Origin: Devosia chinhatensis
GTDB lineage: Bacteria > Pseudomonadota > Alphaproteobacteria > Rhizobiales > Devosiaceae
Assembly: GCF_000969445.1 (NCBI RefSeq)
Contig: NZ_JZEY01000061.1
Span: 310,001-374,000 of the forward strand
Direction: 5' to 3'
DNA: 64,000 nt
Shown here: positions 48,206-57,114 of the stretch, piece after piece
Position numbering within the stretch: position 1 is the first letter of the stretch
Layout of the letters: each line of letters begins with the position of its first letter
The notes under the pieces: model-generated
What the model was told of the DNA's origin: nothing
What the model saw: only the letters and a program-made list of their open reading frames with translations
The model's database searches: none
Position numbers and translations under genes: made by a program

Positions 48206-48407
48206 AATAATGGGGTGGCGGCTTGTCGTTTGCCGGATCGGCGATATAGGCGCCCGAGCGCACCTGCTCCTCCAGCGTCACCACTTTTTTGGTCAGCAGG
48301 TCGATGACCTTCCATTGCTCGGTAATCGCCGCATTGAGGTCCTCGATCGTCTGATCCTGATAGGCAATGCGCGTCTCCAGCGCTTCGATCCGTTCGCTGT
48401 GTTCCAA
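48204..48407 (-). CDS. slyX: SlyX family protein
   Basis: This 67-residue protein has the SlyX pattern: a short coiled coil (ERIEALETRIAYQDQTIEDL) followed by LTKKVVTLEEQV and the ending PPPHY. SlyX is named from an E. coli gene next to slyD; its role is unknown. The gene converges on pntB, sharing the hairpin between them. Confidence 0.9.
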   Translation of the reverse strand: MEHSERIEALETRIAYQDQTIEDLNAAITEQWKVIDLLTKKVVTLEEQVRSGAYIADPANDKPPPHY

Positions 48408-48565
48408 GGCGCCGACCTTTCAATTCGTAAAGATTTGTCGCTCAGATAGGCCGCAAACCGGGCCCGCTCAAGCCAATCTGTTAACGCAGCCGTGTTGACG
48501 CTTACGGAACTTTGTGCGTGCGACGGCCATTCCCCTTGTACGAATCGCCAAGGGGAAGCCGTAAA

Positions 48566-49120
48566 ATGGCCACCACAGCACTGTTTCATACCGCCGCCGA
48601 GACCCGTTCGGGCATCCGTGCCAGCGCGTCGTCCATATTCACCGTTCTGGGCGCGGCCGCCTTCGTGCCAGGCTTGTTCGGAGTGGTGAATATTGGCGCT
48701 GAAGCAGTTGACCTGTTTCCGTTTTTCTTTGCCCCCTTTGGCTTGCCAGGCTGGGCCGGCGGTGCGATGCACCTGGTGCAACTGAGTTTCCTGGGCGCCG
48801 CATTTGGCCTGATGATGCTCGCCGGCGCTACCCGTGCAACGATCTGGCTGGCCGTGTCGATCTTAGCCTATATCGCCCTTCCCTTCGTCACCCCGCCGCT
48901 CGATTCTCTGCAATTGAGCCTTGTATGTACTGGGTTGTTTCTCCTTGGCCTCGCTACCGCCTATCGTGTCGGTTCGGTATCGCCGCTGGCCGGTTGGCTA
49001 ATGACGCCGATGCTGGCCATTGTCGGCTTCAGCGCTGCCATGGGCCTGGTGTTGACCGCTGCCTACACTCCGCCTTTTGCCTTGGTACAGGGGCAGACAC
49101 CGGCCCCCGCTTCAGCTTAA
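48566..49120 (+). CDS. Multi-pass membrane protein, unknown
   Basis: This 184-residue protein has about five membrane helices (SSIFTVLGAAAFVPGLFGVV, LVQLSFLGAAFGLMMLAGA, IWLAVSILAYIALPFV, LSLVCTGLFLLGLATAYRV, PMLAIVGFSAAMGLVLTA). ATG 48566 follows AAGGGGA and gives a short polar N-terminus. No family recognised. It is followed after 82 bases by a DsbA-like gene. Confidence 0.75.
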   Translation: MATTALFHTAAETRSGIRASASSIFTVLGAAAFVPGLFGVVNIGAEAVDLFPFFFAPFGLPGWAGGAMHLVQLSFLGAAFGLMMLAGATRATIWLAVSILAYIALPFVTPPLDSLQLSLVCTGLFLLGLATAYRVGSVSPLAGWLMTPMLAIVGFSAAMGLVLTAAYTPPFALVQGQTPAPASA

Positions 49121-49202
49121 GGCAGTTACCTGAACGTGCCCTCTTGCCACGTCCCGCCCGGAGCGCCATCTGGGCGGGACGTGTTTTTTGTGAGAGCCCG
49201 CC

Positions 49203-49841
49203 ATGACCAAGATGCTCAAGATCGATGTGTTCACCGATGTGGTTTGTCCATGGTGTCTTGTCGGATCTGCGCGGCTGGATCAGGCGATCGCCGCTCTTCC
49301 TGACGATGTCGAGGTGGTTATCGAAAACCATCCGTTTTATCTTGACCCCTCTGTTCCCACCGAAGGCGTCGATGTGGACGAAATGCTGCGCCAGAAATAT
49401 GGGCGCGATCCAGCCGAAATGTGGGCGCGGGTCGAGGGTGAGGCGCAGAAATCTGGCATCGTGCTCGATCTCAGCAAGCAGCCACGCATGTTCAACACCG
49501 CAAAGGCGCATACGATCACCCGGCTGTCCAAGCCCAATGGCAACCAGCATGAGCTGGCCAATGCCATCGCCGACGCCTACTTCCTCGATCATCGCCAGAT
49601 CAATGACGACAATGTCCTGGCCGACATTGCCGTCGCCTTCGGCTGGGACCGCGGCGATGCCCTCGACGCCATAAACGACGAAACCGAATTGGCCATTACT
49701 GCGCAACTGGCGACCAGCGCTGCTGAACAAGGCATCCGCGGCGTACCATTCTTCGTGTTCGCAGAAAAATACGCGCTTTCGGGCGCGCAGCCTGACGAGG
49801 TGTTCAGGCAGGCGCTGGAAAAGACCCTTTCCGAACTCTGA
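49203..49841 (+). CDS. DsbA-family oxidoreductase, FrnE-like
   Basis: This 212-residue cytoplasmic protein has a thioredoxin-like fold with an all-helical insertion. The active-site CPWC is near residue 16 (FTDVVCPWCLVGSARL), the cis-Pro segment is GIRGVPFFVF, and there is no signal peptide. It is closest to FrnE-type proteins, a cytoplasmic DsbA branch linked to oxidative stress in some bacteria; 2-hydroxychromene isomerases are more distant relatives. It stands before two other genes on the same strand. Confidence 0.88.
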   Translation: MTKMLKIDVFTDVVCPWCLVGSARLDQAIAALPDDVEVVIENHPFYLDPSVPTEGVDVDEMLRQKYGRDPAEMWARVEGEAQKSGIVLDLSKQPRMFNTAKAHTITRLSKPNGNQHELANAIADAYFLDHRQINDDNVLADIAVAFGWDRGDALDAINDETELAITAQLATSAAEQGIRGVPFFVFAEKYALSGAQPDEVFRQALEKTLSEL

Positions 49842-49881
49842 CGAGCGTATATGGTCGGCGCGACGAATTTCGAGGTTTGCC

Positions 49882-50691
49882 GTGACGTTGCTGCGCCGTA
49901 TCCTGATTGCCGTTCTGGTCCTTGTCGCGCTGGGTTATGGCGGGGTCGTCGGCTACATGTATTTCAACCAGCGCGCGCTCCAATATGCGGCCACCGGCCC
50001 TGTTATTCCGCTGGCAGAAACCCGGCTGACCGCGGCGAAAGATATCGCCTTGCCGTCTGGCGATGGCACCATCAATGGCTGGTATCAGGAGCCGCGCTCC
50101 GGCATGCCCGTCATCATCTACTACAAGGGCAATTCGAAGAGCTTCAGCGAGGAGCACGAACGCTACGAGACCTTCGTAGCCGAAGGCTATGGCTTCCTCG
50201 CCTTCGACTATCGCGGCTTTCCGGCTTCGCCCGGAACGATCAGCCAGGACAACATCCTCACCGATTCCTTGACCGCATTCGACTGGGCCGCCGAACAGGG
50301 TGCTCCGCTGCTCATCTGGGGGCGCTCGCTCGGATCGGGCCCGGCGACCTTCGTTGGTAGCCAGCGCGATGCGCAGGCGCTGCTGTTGGAAACGCCGTTC
50401 CTTTCGGCCGTGACTGTGGCCGGCGAACGCTATCCCTACCTGCCTGTGACGCTGGTGATGCAGGATCAGTTTCCCAACAATGACTGGATCCGCAGCGTCG
50501 AAGAGCCGGTATTGGTAGCGCATGGCACCGCCGACACGACGATCGAAGTGACCAATGGCGAACGCCTCTATGCGCTCGCTCCCAATCCGGACACAGTGTG
50601 GATCGTGCCTGGCGCCGGGCATTCCGATCTCTGGGCCGCCGGCATATGGGATCAAGCCAAGCCCTTTTTCGAGAGGGCCCTGTCCCGGTGA
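49882..50691 (+). CDS. Membrane-anchored alpha/beta hydrolase
   Basis: This 269-residue protein has an N-terminal membrane helix (ILIAVLVLVALGYGGVVGYM) and then an alpha/beta-hydrolase fold. The nucleophile elbow is WGRSLGSGPA, the acid is in HGTADTTIEV and the His in GAGHSDLWA, a layout like the BEM46/ABHD13 type. The substrate is unknown. The start is GTG 49882. The stop codon overlaps the GTG start of the MFS gene (GTGA), so the two are coupled. Confidence 0.85.
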   Translation: MTLLRRILIAVLVLVALGYGGVVGYMYFNQRALQYAATGPVIPLAETRLTAAKDIALPSGDGTINGWYQEPRSGMPVIIYYKGNSKSFSEEHERYETFVAEGYGFLAFDYRGFPASPGTISQDNILTDSLTAFDWAAEQGAPLLIWGRSLGSGPATFVGSQRDAQALLLETPFLSAVTVAGERYPYLPVTLVMQDQFPNNDWIRSVEEPVLVAHGTADTTIEVTNGERLYALAPNPDTVWIVPGAGHSDLWAAGIWDQAKPFFERALSR

Positions 50692-51893
50692 CATCTTCCG
50701 CACCGGTCGGCATGTCGGCGCGCCGCACGGCGCTGATCGGCGGGCTCATGGTGGCCACGGGGCCGCTGAGCCTGACGCTTTACACCCCCGCCTTGCCCAC
50801 GATCGTTGCTGACTTTGCCACCAACGATGCCGCCGGCAAGCTGAGCCTCACCGTTTATTTCGCCGCTTTCGCGCTGGCCCAGTTGATTTGCGGCCCCCTG
50901 TCCGATCGGTTCGGGCGGCGCGGCGTGGGCATGGCGTTTTTCGCCATCTATGTGCTGGGCAGCCTTATCGCTGCCATCGCACCCAGCCTCGAAGTTCTGT
51001 TCCTCGGCCGGTTCGTGCAGGGCTTCGGTGTGTCGGCAGGGGTCGCGCTGTCGCGGGCGATGGTTCGCGACCAGTTCGTTGGCAGCCAGGCCATTCGCAT
51101 TCTGACAATGGTCAATCTGATCCTGACCGTGACGCCAGCCGTGGCGCCGACCCTGGGCAGCGTCATCCTGTTGTTCGGGTCATGGCATCTGATGTTCGTG
51201 GTCATGGCCGGGTTCGGCCTCGCCATCCTTGCGCTTCTCGGCACCAGCGCGCGCGAGACGCTTCCCCCGGAAAACCGACAGCCCATCAATCTGCGCGTCA
51301 TTCTGGGCAATTACCGACGCCTGCTGATGGCGCCCGACTTCGTCTTTCCAGCTCTGCTGCTCTGTCTGACCTTTTCGGGCTTTCACGGCTTTACCGCACT
51401 ACTGCCATTCATTCTCATCGACGAACTGGGCCTCACACCATTTCAGTTCGCCATGGCCATGCTGGTACAGACCGCTGCGTTTATTCTGGGCAATCTGGTC
51501 ACGGGCTATCTCTCGACCCGTATAGCTGGCGACAGACTGGTCACTATCGCACTCGTCCTTCTGGCCCTCAGCGGGCTGGCCTTCGGCATCCTGCCGCGCC
51601 TGTATCCGCTCTCCATTCTTGCCATCATGGCGCCGGTCGGCATCTGGATGCTGGGCCTGGCCTTCATCAGCCCCAGCGCCACGACGGCAGCCATGGCTGG
51701 CTTCGGCGCCATTGCCGGGGCGGCGGGGGCAATGAGCGGCTTCTTCCAGGTCGGTGGGGGCTTTCTGGGCTCGCTGGCCGCCGGAACGCTCTTTGCCGAT
51801 GCCCGTACGGCCCTTGTGCTGCAATTACCCTTCGTCGCCATGCTGACGATTGCCGTGGCGATGCTGGATCGCTGGCGCAAGAGCAGGCAATAA
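50688..51893 (+). CDS. Bcr/CflA-family MFS drug exporter
   Basis: This 401-residue transporter has twelve membrane helices and the MFS loop motif GPLSDRFGRRGVG. SLTLYTPALPTIVADF in helix 1 and FVQGFGVSAGVALSRAMVRD in helix 4 mark the Bcr/CflA multidrug-resistance subfamily. GTG 50688 overlaps the upstream hydrolase stop; ATG 50712 is the alternative. Its stop codon TAA also provides part of the A-run that is the T-tract of the convergent rpsU terminator. Confidence 0.92.
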   Translation: MTSSAPVGMSARRTALIGGLMVATGPLSLTLYTPALPTIVADFATNDAAGKLSLTVYFAAFALAQLICGPLSDRFGRRGVGMAFFAIYVLGSLIAAIAPSLEVLFLGRFVQGFGVSAGVALSRAMVRDQFVGSQAIRILTMVNLILTVTPAVAPTLGSVILLFGSWHLMFVVMAGFGLAILALLGTSARETLPPENRQPINLRVILGNYRRLLMAPDFVFPALLLCLTFSGFHGFTALLPFILIDELGLTPFQFAMAMLVQTAAFILGNLVTGYLSTRIAGDRLVTIALVLLALSGLAFGILPRLYPLSILAIMAPVGIWMLGLAFISPSATTAAMAGFGAIAGAAGAMSGFFQVGGGFLGSLAAGTLFADARTALVLQLPFVAMLTIAVAMLDRWRKSRQ

Positions 51894-51923
51894 AAAACGC
51901 CGCCCCGAAGGACGGCGTTCTTC
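51892..51923 (-). terminator. Rho-independent terminator of rpsU
   Basis: On the minus strand: AACGCCG, one mismatch, two more pairs, short loop, CGGCGTT, then TTTTTTA. It overlaps the MFS stop codon. Confidence 0.8.
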
Positions 51924-51942
51924 AAAATAGCAATCGACAGCC

Positions 51943-52203
51943 TTAGCTGCGGGCGCCTGCAGCGGCGCGACCCGGAGCCGGACGGCTCGGTGCAGCAGCG
52001 ATGCCGCCTTCGCGCTGTGCGCGCTTGCGAGCCAGCTTGCGGGCGCGACGAACGGCCTCGGCCTTCTGGCGAGCCTTCTTCTCAGAAGGCTTCTCGTAAT
52101 AATTGCGCAGCTTCATCTCGCGGAAGACGCCTTCGCGCTGCAGCTTCTTCTTCAGTGCGCGCAGCGCCTGGTCAACATTGTTATCGCGAACGACTACTTG
52201 CAA
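51943..52203 (-). CDS. rpsU: 30S ribosomal protein S21
   Basis: This 86-residue protein starts [20 protein letters not shown] and has [20 protein letters not shown], the S21 signature. A basic Arg/Ala-rich tail of about 30 residues extends past the usual core, common in alphaproteobacteria. S21 helps initiation by contacting the 16S rRNA 3' region. A probable housekeeping promoter lies 100 bases upstream. Confidence 0.96.
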   Translation of the reverse strand: MQVVVRDNNVDQALRALKKKLQREGVFREMKLRNYYEKPSEKKARQKAEAVRRARKLARKRAQREGGIAAAPSRPAPGRAAAGARS

Positions 52204-52305
52204 AGGTCAACCGCCCTTTCAAAGCTTGGCAAATTGTTTGGATGAAAGCGAAGCAACCAAAAAAGCCACTCCGCCGACCAGCCGAGCCGGTCACCGTGGC
52301 GGGGT

Positions 52306-52333
52306 CTATAGCCCAAGAATCCCTGCCTGTCCA
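52306..52333 (-). promoter_or_regulatory. Probable housekeeping promoter of rpsU
   Basis: On the minus strand TGGACA (52333-52328), 16 bases, CTATAG (52311-52306). It lies about 100 bases before rpsU. Confidence 0.5.
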
Positions 52334-52415
52334 CACTTGCCCGGTGGAAAAGTGCCTGTCTTGCCGGTTTGGCCGTGTCGTTTTACCAGTTCTGCAAGCC
52401 CAAGCGGAGTTGGCC

Positions 52416-53108
52416 ATGCATACGCCCCTCGTCTTTCTTCCCGGTCTCATCTGCGACGCCCGCCTCTGGCGCGATGTTATCGACGGGTTGGCTGACACGA
52501 TTGCCCCAATGGTCGCAGACCTCAGGCTCGACGAGACCATCGCCGAGATGGCCGCACGGACCCTTGCCGCTGCGCCTCCACGCTTCGCACTGGCAGGACT
52601 TTCCATGGGCGGCTATGTGGCGCTCGAAATCATGCGGCAGGCGCCCGAGCGGGTCACCCACCTTGCCTTGCTCGACACCTCGGCTCGGGCCGACACCGAA
52701 GAGCGGCGGGAAACCCGGCGCAAGGGCATCGAGATGATCGGACAGGGCAAGTTCATCGGCGTGTCGCGCGGCCTTCTGGGCAGCCTTGTGGCCTCCCACC
52801 ATCTGGGCACAGCCCTTGCCGAAGAGGTGCAGGCCATGTCCGAACGCGTCGGCGGCAATGTCTATATCCGCCAGCAGAGGGCGATTATTGGCAGGATCGA
52901 TTCCCTTCCCTATCTCGAGGACATTGCTGTGCCGACCTTGGTGGGGGTAGGCGCGCTCGACAAGATGACGCCCCCCGAGCTGGCCGAGGAAATGGCGCGC
53001 CTCATCCCGCAGGCGGAGCTGGTCACCTTCCCGGATGCGGCGCATCTCCCGACGATGGAAAATCCGGCTCCGGTGATCGCCGCGATGCGCGACTGGCTGG
53101 CGCGCTGA
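52416..53108 (+). CDS. Alpha/beta-hydrolase
   Basis: This 230-residue soluble hydrolase begins MHTPLVFLPGLICDARLWRD. The nucleophile elbow is LAGLSMGGYVAL, and the acid-base end reads GALDKMTPPE and PDAAHLPTMENP. It belongs to the epoxide-hydrolase/esterase-like group; the substrate is unknown. ATG 52416 is chosen because GGAG stands seven bases upstream and the frame from 51990 runs through rpsU. It converges on purK. Confidence 0.88.
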   Translation: MHTPLVFLPGLICDARLWRDVIDGLADTIAPMVADLRLDETIAEMAARTLAAAPPRFALAGLSMGGYVALEIMRQAPERVTHLALLDTSARADTEERRETRRKGIEMIGQGKFIGVSRGLLGSLVASHHLGTALAEEVQAMSERVGGNVYIRQQRAIIGRIDSLPYLEDIAVPTLVGVGALDKMTPPELAEEMARLIPQAELVTFPDAAHLPTMENPAPVIAAMRDWLAR

Positions 53109-53114
53109 ACGCTG

Positions 53115-54200
53115 CTAGCTTCGCACGATGCGGTTGATATGGCCCATCTTGCGGCCGGGTCGTGCCTCCGCCTTGCCATAGAGGTGCGGCTGGGTATCGC
53201 CATCGATGCCGCCGGGCACAACGTCGACGTCATCGCCGATCAGGTTTTGCATCACCACATCGGCCATGCGCTGCGGATCGCCTAGCGGCCAGCCTGCAAT
53301 GGCGCGGATATGCTGCTCGAACTGGTCGGTGAGGCACACGGCCTCGGTCCAGTGCCCTGAATTGTGCACGCGCGGCGCGATCTCATTGACCATCAGCGTC
53401 GGCCGGTCCCCGCCCAGGACGAAGAATTCCACGCCCAAAACGCCGACATAATCGAGCGCCACCACAATGACCTTGGCCAGCATGGCGGCGTGCTTTTCGA
53501 CGCCGGGGGGGATCGCCGCGGGCACTGTGCTGGTATGCAGGATGTGGTACCGGTGGACGTTCTCGGCGGCGTCGAAGGCACGCACGGTACCGTCCAGTCC
53601 CCGCGCCACCACCACCGAGATTTCCTTTTCGAAGGGCACGAAACCTTCAAGAACCAACGGATGAGGCTGCAATTGAGCGAAGGCTGCTTCGACGTCCTCC
53701 GGCGCGCGCAGCACCCGCTGCCCCTTTCCGTCATAGCCGAGCCGCGTGGTCTTGAGCACCGCAGGCAGGCCAAGCGCGGCGACGGCCGCATGCAGGTCCT
53801 CAAGGCTCTGCACGGCCCGATAAGGCGCTACGGGAATGTTCTTGGAGGCCAGGAAGGTCTTCTCGGCCAGCCTGTCCTGCGAGATGGCGAGCGCATTGGC
53901 GCCCGGACGCAGCGGCTTGAGGCCCGCCAGGATTTCAGCCGTGGCGGCGGGGACATTCTCGAATTCGTAGGTGACGACGTCCACTTGGCCGGCAAAGACT
54001 CTCAATGCCTCGGCATCGTCATAGGCCGCAATGGTCTTGAGCGGGGTGACGTCGAAGGCCGGGCTTTGCGCATCCGGGCAATAGATATGGCTTTTGAGGC
54101 CGAGCCTGGCTGCGGCAAGCGCCAACATGCGCCCAAGCTGCCCCCCGCCCAGGATGCCGATGGTGGAGCCGGGAGCAAGGGGTGCGGTTGGTTCGGTCAA
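53115..54200 (-). CDS. purK: N5-carboxyaminoimidazole ribonucleotide synthase PurK
   Basis: PurK uses ATP and bicarbonate to make N5-CAIR from AIR in purine synthesis. The 361-residue ATP-grasp enzyme has GILGGGQLGRMLALAAARLG near the N-terminus, LKTTRLGYDGKGQRVL, VPFEKEISVVVARG and NEIAPRVHNSGHWT. The start is TTG 54200, four bases after the purE stop; a later ATG would delete the nucleotide-binding GGGQLG, and no earlier start makes sense. It forms the purEK operon. Confidence 0.94.
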   Translation of the reverse strand: MTEPTAPLAPGSTIGILGGGQLGRMLALAAARLGLKSHIYCPDAQSPAFDVTPLKTIAAYDDAEALRVFAGQVDVVTYEFENVPAATAEILAGLKPLRPGANALAISQDRLAEKTFLASKNIPVAPYRAVQSLEDLHAAVAALGLPAVLKTTRLGYDGKGQRVLRAPEDVEAAFAQLQPHPLVLEGFVPFEKEISVVVARGLDGTVRAFDAAENVHRYHILHTSTVPAAIPPGVEKHAAMLAKVIVVALDYVGVLGVEFFVLGGDRPTLMVNEIAPRVHNSGHWTEAVCLTDQFEQHIRAIAGWPLGDPQRMADVVMQNLIGDDVDVVPGGIDGDTQPHLYGKAEARPGRKMGHINRIVRS

Positions 54201-54204
54201 GGGA

Positions 54205-54696
54205 CTACTCGAGATCGGACGGAAACTGGGGTACGGATTGGGTCTGGCGCGCGCGATGGGCCTCGAGGCGGTCGGCGAGATCCTCATCGCTGAGCGCCAG
54301 CACGGCCGCAGCCAGAAGGGCCGCGTTGATGGCCCCCGGCTCGCCGATAGCCAGCGTGCCGACGGGAATGCCCCCAGGCATCTGCACGATGGAATAAAGG
54401 CTATCCATCCCATTGAGAGCCTTCGAGCGCACCGGCACGCCAAACACCGGAAGGGTGGTCATGGCAGCGATCATGCCCGGCAAGTGGGCGGCACCGCCCG
54501 CTCCGGCGATGATCACCTGGACGCCTTCGGTCTTGGCATTGGTGGCAAAATCGACCATGCGCTCGGGCGTCCGATGCGCCGAGACAATGCGCGCTTCGTA
54601 TTCGATTTCCAGGCTTTCCAGGGTTTCGGCGGCCAATCGCATGGTCGGCCAGTCCGATTGACTGCCCATGACGATGGCAACAGCTGGCTTGAGCAT
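54205..54696 (-). CDS. purE: N5-CAIR mutase PurE
   Basis: PurE converts N5-CAIR to CAIR. The 163-residue protein has [46 protein letters not shown] and [19 protein letters not shown], all class I PurE signatures. ATG 54696 follows GGGGGA. purK follows after four bases, so the two enzymes are made together. Confidence 0.96.
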   Translation of the reverse strand: MLKPAVAIVMGSQSDWPTMRLAAETLESLEIEYEARIVSAHRTPERMVDFATNAKTEGVQVIIAGAGGAAHLPGMIAAMTTLPVFGVPVRSKALNGMDSLYSIVQMPGGIPVGTLAIGEPGAINAALLAAAVLALSDEDLADRLEAHRARQTQSVPQFPSDLE

Positions 54697-54769
54697 GGCG
54701 ATTCCCCCGTCGCGCTCCGCAAAGCGCGCAACTAGCCTAATTCCGGCCACAAAACAAGGCGCAAGGCAG

Positions 54770-55012
54770 CTAGGCGATGATGTCCGGCAGCAGAATATTT
54801 TCCAGCTGGACGATGCGGTCCTTGAGCGTCAGCTTGCGCTTCTTGAGCCGCTGGATAAGCATCCGGTCCGCCAATTGCGACTGACCCAAAGTATGGATTG
54901 CCGCGTCGAGATCCGCGTGTTCCTGGCGTTTTGTGGCCAGTTCCAGGCCCAATTGGGCTTCCTGTTCCTTGTCGAGCGGCAGCATCGGGTACCGGGGATG
55001 GTCACGTGACAA
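54770..55012 (-). CDS. YdcH-type small protein (DUF465)
   Basis: This 80-residue (or 71-residue) helical protein has the DUF465 pattern [20 protein letters not shown] and the ending LLPDIIA. These are short coiled-coil proteins of unknown role. TTG 55012 with AAGGG upstream is used; ATG 54985 is the alternative. A second DUF465 gene starts 127 bases away in the opposite direction. GTCACGTGAC, a ten-base palindrome at 55001-55010, overlaps the first codons. Confidence 0.82.
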   Translation of the reverse strand: MSRDHPRYPMLPLDKEQEAQLGLELATKRQEHADLDAAIHTLGQSQLADRMLIQRLKKRKLTLKDRIVQLENILLPDIIA

Positions 55013-55139
55013 TCATACCCTTGGTTAACCGATCACGGACTGTTTTGCATCTGATTTTCAATCGCCATCCGAACGCCGTCGACAAAGCGTGAAAGATTTG
55101 TGACGATACCCCCGTCCAACACCCTGAAAGGAGTTTTTA

Positions 55140-55316
55140 ATGACGACTGAAGGCCACATCGCAGCGCTCGAACGGCGCCATATGGAACTGGACCGGCAGA
55201 TTCAGGCAGAAACCCAGAATCGCCTCGCCGACGACCTGATGGTTTCCGCGCTCAAGCGCCGGAAACTCGAAGTGAAGGACGAACTCTACAAGCTCCAGAG
55301 CGAGACGCGGCAATAG
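55140..55316 (+). CDS. YdcH-type small protein (DUF465)
   Basis: This 58-residue protein has IAALERRHMELDRQIQAE and SALKRRKLEVKDELYKL, the DUF465 helix-turn-helix pattern. AAGGAG precedes the ATG. It diverges from a second DUF465 gene, and the two share the KRRKL-x-x-KD core, so they are likely paralogues. Function unknown. A terminator follows. Confidence 0.85.
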   Translation: MTTEGHIAALERRHMELDRQIQAETQNRLADDLMVSALKRRKLEVKDELYKLQSETRQ

Positions 55317-55347
55317 ACGCCGCGACAACAATTCATCCACGTTCTGG

Positions 55348-55378
55348 AGGGTCACGGCGCGAGCCGCGACCCTTTTTT
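55348..55378 (+). terminator. Terminator of the second DUF465 gene
   Basis: AGGGTC, mismatch, CGGC, loop GCGA, GCCG, mismatch, GACCCT, then six Ts in all. Confidence 0.82.
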
Positions 55379-55442
55379 CATGCCTGGCGTTAAGGTTTGC
55401 CTGCAGGCCGGGCCCGGCACCGCCGCGAACAATTCATCAATA

Positions 55443-55457
55443 TTAACACCCTCTTAA
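55443..55457 (+). promoter_or_regulatory. Exact CtrA box with GANTC site nearby
   Basis: TTAA (55443-55446), CACCCTC, TTAA (55454-55457) is a perfect match, 73 bases before the activator ATG. A GATTC (CcrM site) follows at 55495-55499, between the box and the start codon. Confidence 0.68.
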
Positions 55458-55529
55458 GGCGCTCCCGGCATCGTCTTCCCAAAACGGCACACACGATTCG
55501 TGGCCGGCCTAGTGGGACTTGGGGTATTT

Positions 55530-57014
55530 ATGACGCGCGTTCTGGTGGTGGATGACGATCCGGTGCAATTGCGGCTCACTGCCGAAGTCGCTAACCGCGC
55601 AGGCTTCAAGCCGCTGACGGCCACCGGCGGGGAACAGGCCCTCTCGATCCTGCGCGACGACCCCACCATCGGCGCGATGATCCTCGATCTCGTAATGCCC
55701 GATCTCGACGGGATGGGCGTTATGGAGGTGATGCGCAAGGAGGGGCTGACCACACCGGTCATCATCCAGACGGCCAATGCCTCGCTCGAGACGGTAATCT
55801 CAGCCATGCGCCAGGGCGCCGCGGATTACTTCGTCAAACCGGTTGCACCCGAACGTCTGATCATTTCCCTGCGCAATGCCATGAAGCTCGAGGCGCTGGA
55901 AACCGCCATTCGTGCTGAGCATGCGCGGCGCTCGGGCACCTTTACCCGCGCCGACATGATCGCTGCAGCGCCGGCCATGGCCCGTGTCCTGACACTATGC
56001 ACCAAGGCGGCGCGCAGCACGATCCCGGTACTGATCGAAGGCGAAACCGGCACCGGCAAGGAATTGGTCGCCCGGATCATCCAGGGCACCGGCGACCGCG
56101 CTGGAAAGCCTTTTGTCGCCGTCAATTGCGGCGCCATCCCGCCCAACCTCGTGGAATCTGTACTGTTCGGTCACAAGAAGGGGGCATTTACCGGTGCGCA
56201 TGCCGACCAGGCCGGCAAGTTTACCGAGGCTCATGGCGGCACGCTTTTTCTCGATGAAGTGGGCGAATTGCCCCCCGAGGTGCAGGTGAAACTCCTGCGG
56301 GCGCTTCAGGATGGAGAAATCGAGCCGGTCGGCGCCGCGCGTCCGGAGAAGGTCAATGTGCGGGTCGTTTCGGCGACCAATCGCCGCCTGTTGAACCTGG
56401 CCAAGAGTGGCGAGTTTCGAGAGGACCTGTTCTATCGGCTCAACGTCTTTCCCATCTATGTGCCGCCCCTGCGCGAGCGCAAGGAGGACCTCAAGGCGCT
56501 GACCGACCATTTCGTTGCCCGCTTCTCGGCCGAGGCCGGCAAGCGCGTACTTGGAATATCGATGGCCGCCATGGACCTGCTGCAGGCCTATGACTGGCCG
56601 GGCAATGTGCGTCAGCTCGAGAACGCTGTCTATCGTGCAATTGTTCTCACCGATGGCGCCTTCCTTGAAGTGCAGGACTTCCCCCAGATCGCAGCTCAGG
56701 CTGCCGGCCGCGAGGAAGTCTTGCGCAGCATCGAGGAACTGCCCGTTCCTCCGGCACCGATCCATATCGACGCATCCCCGCCCCGCACGCGTCTGGAGCC
56801 CGTTGTCCCCGGTCGGCCCGACCGCTTTCTCGACGATAGCGGACAATTGCAGGCGCTTGCAGCGATCGAACGGGCGGCCATCGAGTTCGCCATCGCCCAT
56901 CATGGCGGACGCATGTCGCGGGTAGCCCGGGCGCTTGGCATCGGCCGGTCGACGCTTTACCGCAAGCTGCACGAATATGGACTGGCCGAAGGACTGATTA
57001 ACGACGCGGCGTAA
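55530..57014 (+). CDS. Sigma-54-dependent response regulator, NtrC type
   Basis: This 494-residue activator has a receiver domain (VLVVDDDPVQ, phospho-acceptor in MILDLVMPD, YFVKPV), then an AAA+ domain with Walker A GETGTGKE, the sigma-54 contact loop GAFTGA and Walker B TLFLDEVGELP. A C-terminal Fis-type helix-turn-helix (MSRVARALGIGRSTLYRKL) follows. It activates sigma-54 promoters when phosphorylated. No histidine kinase is adjacent. TacA and FlbD of Caulobacter, of the same class, are CtrA targets; orthology is not claimed. The exact CtrA box upstream suggests the gene is cell-cycle controlled. ATG 55530 gives the normal receiver start. Confidence 0.93.
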   Translation: MTRVLVVDDDPVQLRLTAEVANRAGFKPLTATGGEQALSILRDDPTIGAMILDLVMPDLDGMGVMEVMRKEGLTTPVIIQTANASLETVISAMRQGAADYFVKPVAPERLIISLRNAMKLEALETAIRAEHARRSGTFTRADMIAAAPAMARVLTLCTKAARSTIPVLIEGETGTGKELVARIIQGTGDRAGKPFVAVNCGAIPPNLVESVLFGHKKGAFTGAHADQAGKFTEAHGGTLFLDEVGELPPEVQVKLLRALQDGEIEPVGAARPEKVNVRVVSATNRRLLNLAKSGEFREDLFYRLNVFPIYVPPLRERKEDLKALTDHFVARFSAEAGKRVLGISMAAMDLLQAYDWPGNVRQLENAVYRAIVLTDGAFLEVQDFPQIAAQAAGREEVLRSIEELPVPPAPIHIDASPPRTRLEPVVPGRPDRFLDDSGQLQALAAIERAAIEFAIAHHGGRMSRVARALGIGRSTLYRKLHEYGLAEGLINDAA

Positions 57015-57054
57015 GCGCAATTGTGATCGGCATATGCGCCGTTAACCTTGTTCG

Positions 57055-57069
57055 TTACCGCAGTCTTAA
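57055..57069 (+). promoter_or_regulatory. Near-consensus CtrA box upstream of second outer-membrane protein
   Basis: TTAC (57055-57058), CGCAGTC, TTAA (57066-57069) has one mismatch from TTAA-N7-TTAA and lies 46 bases before the ATG. TTAACC occurs at 57042 and 57097. Confidence 0.5.
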
Positions 57070-57114
57070 TCTCTTGCTTCGATTTTGAGCGAGATTATTA
57101 ACCGCGAGGCCATC

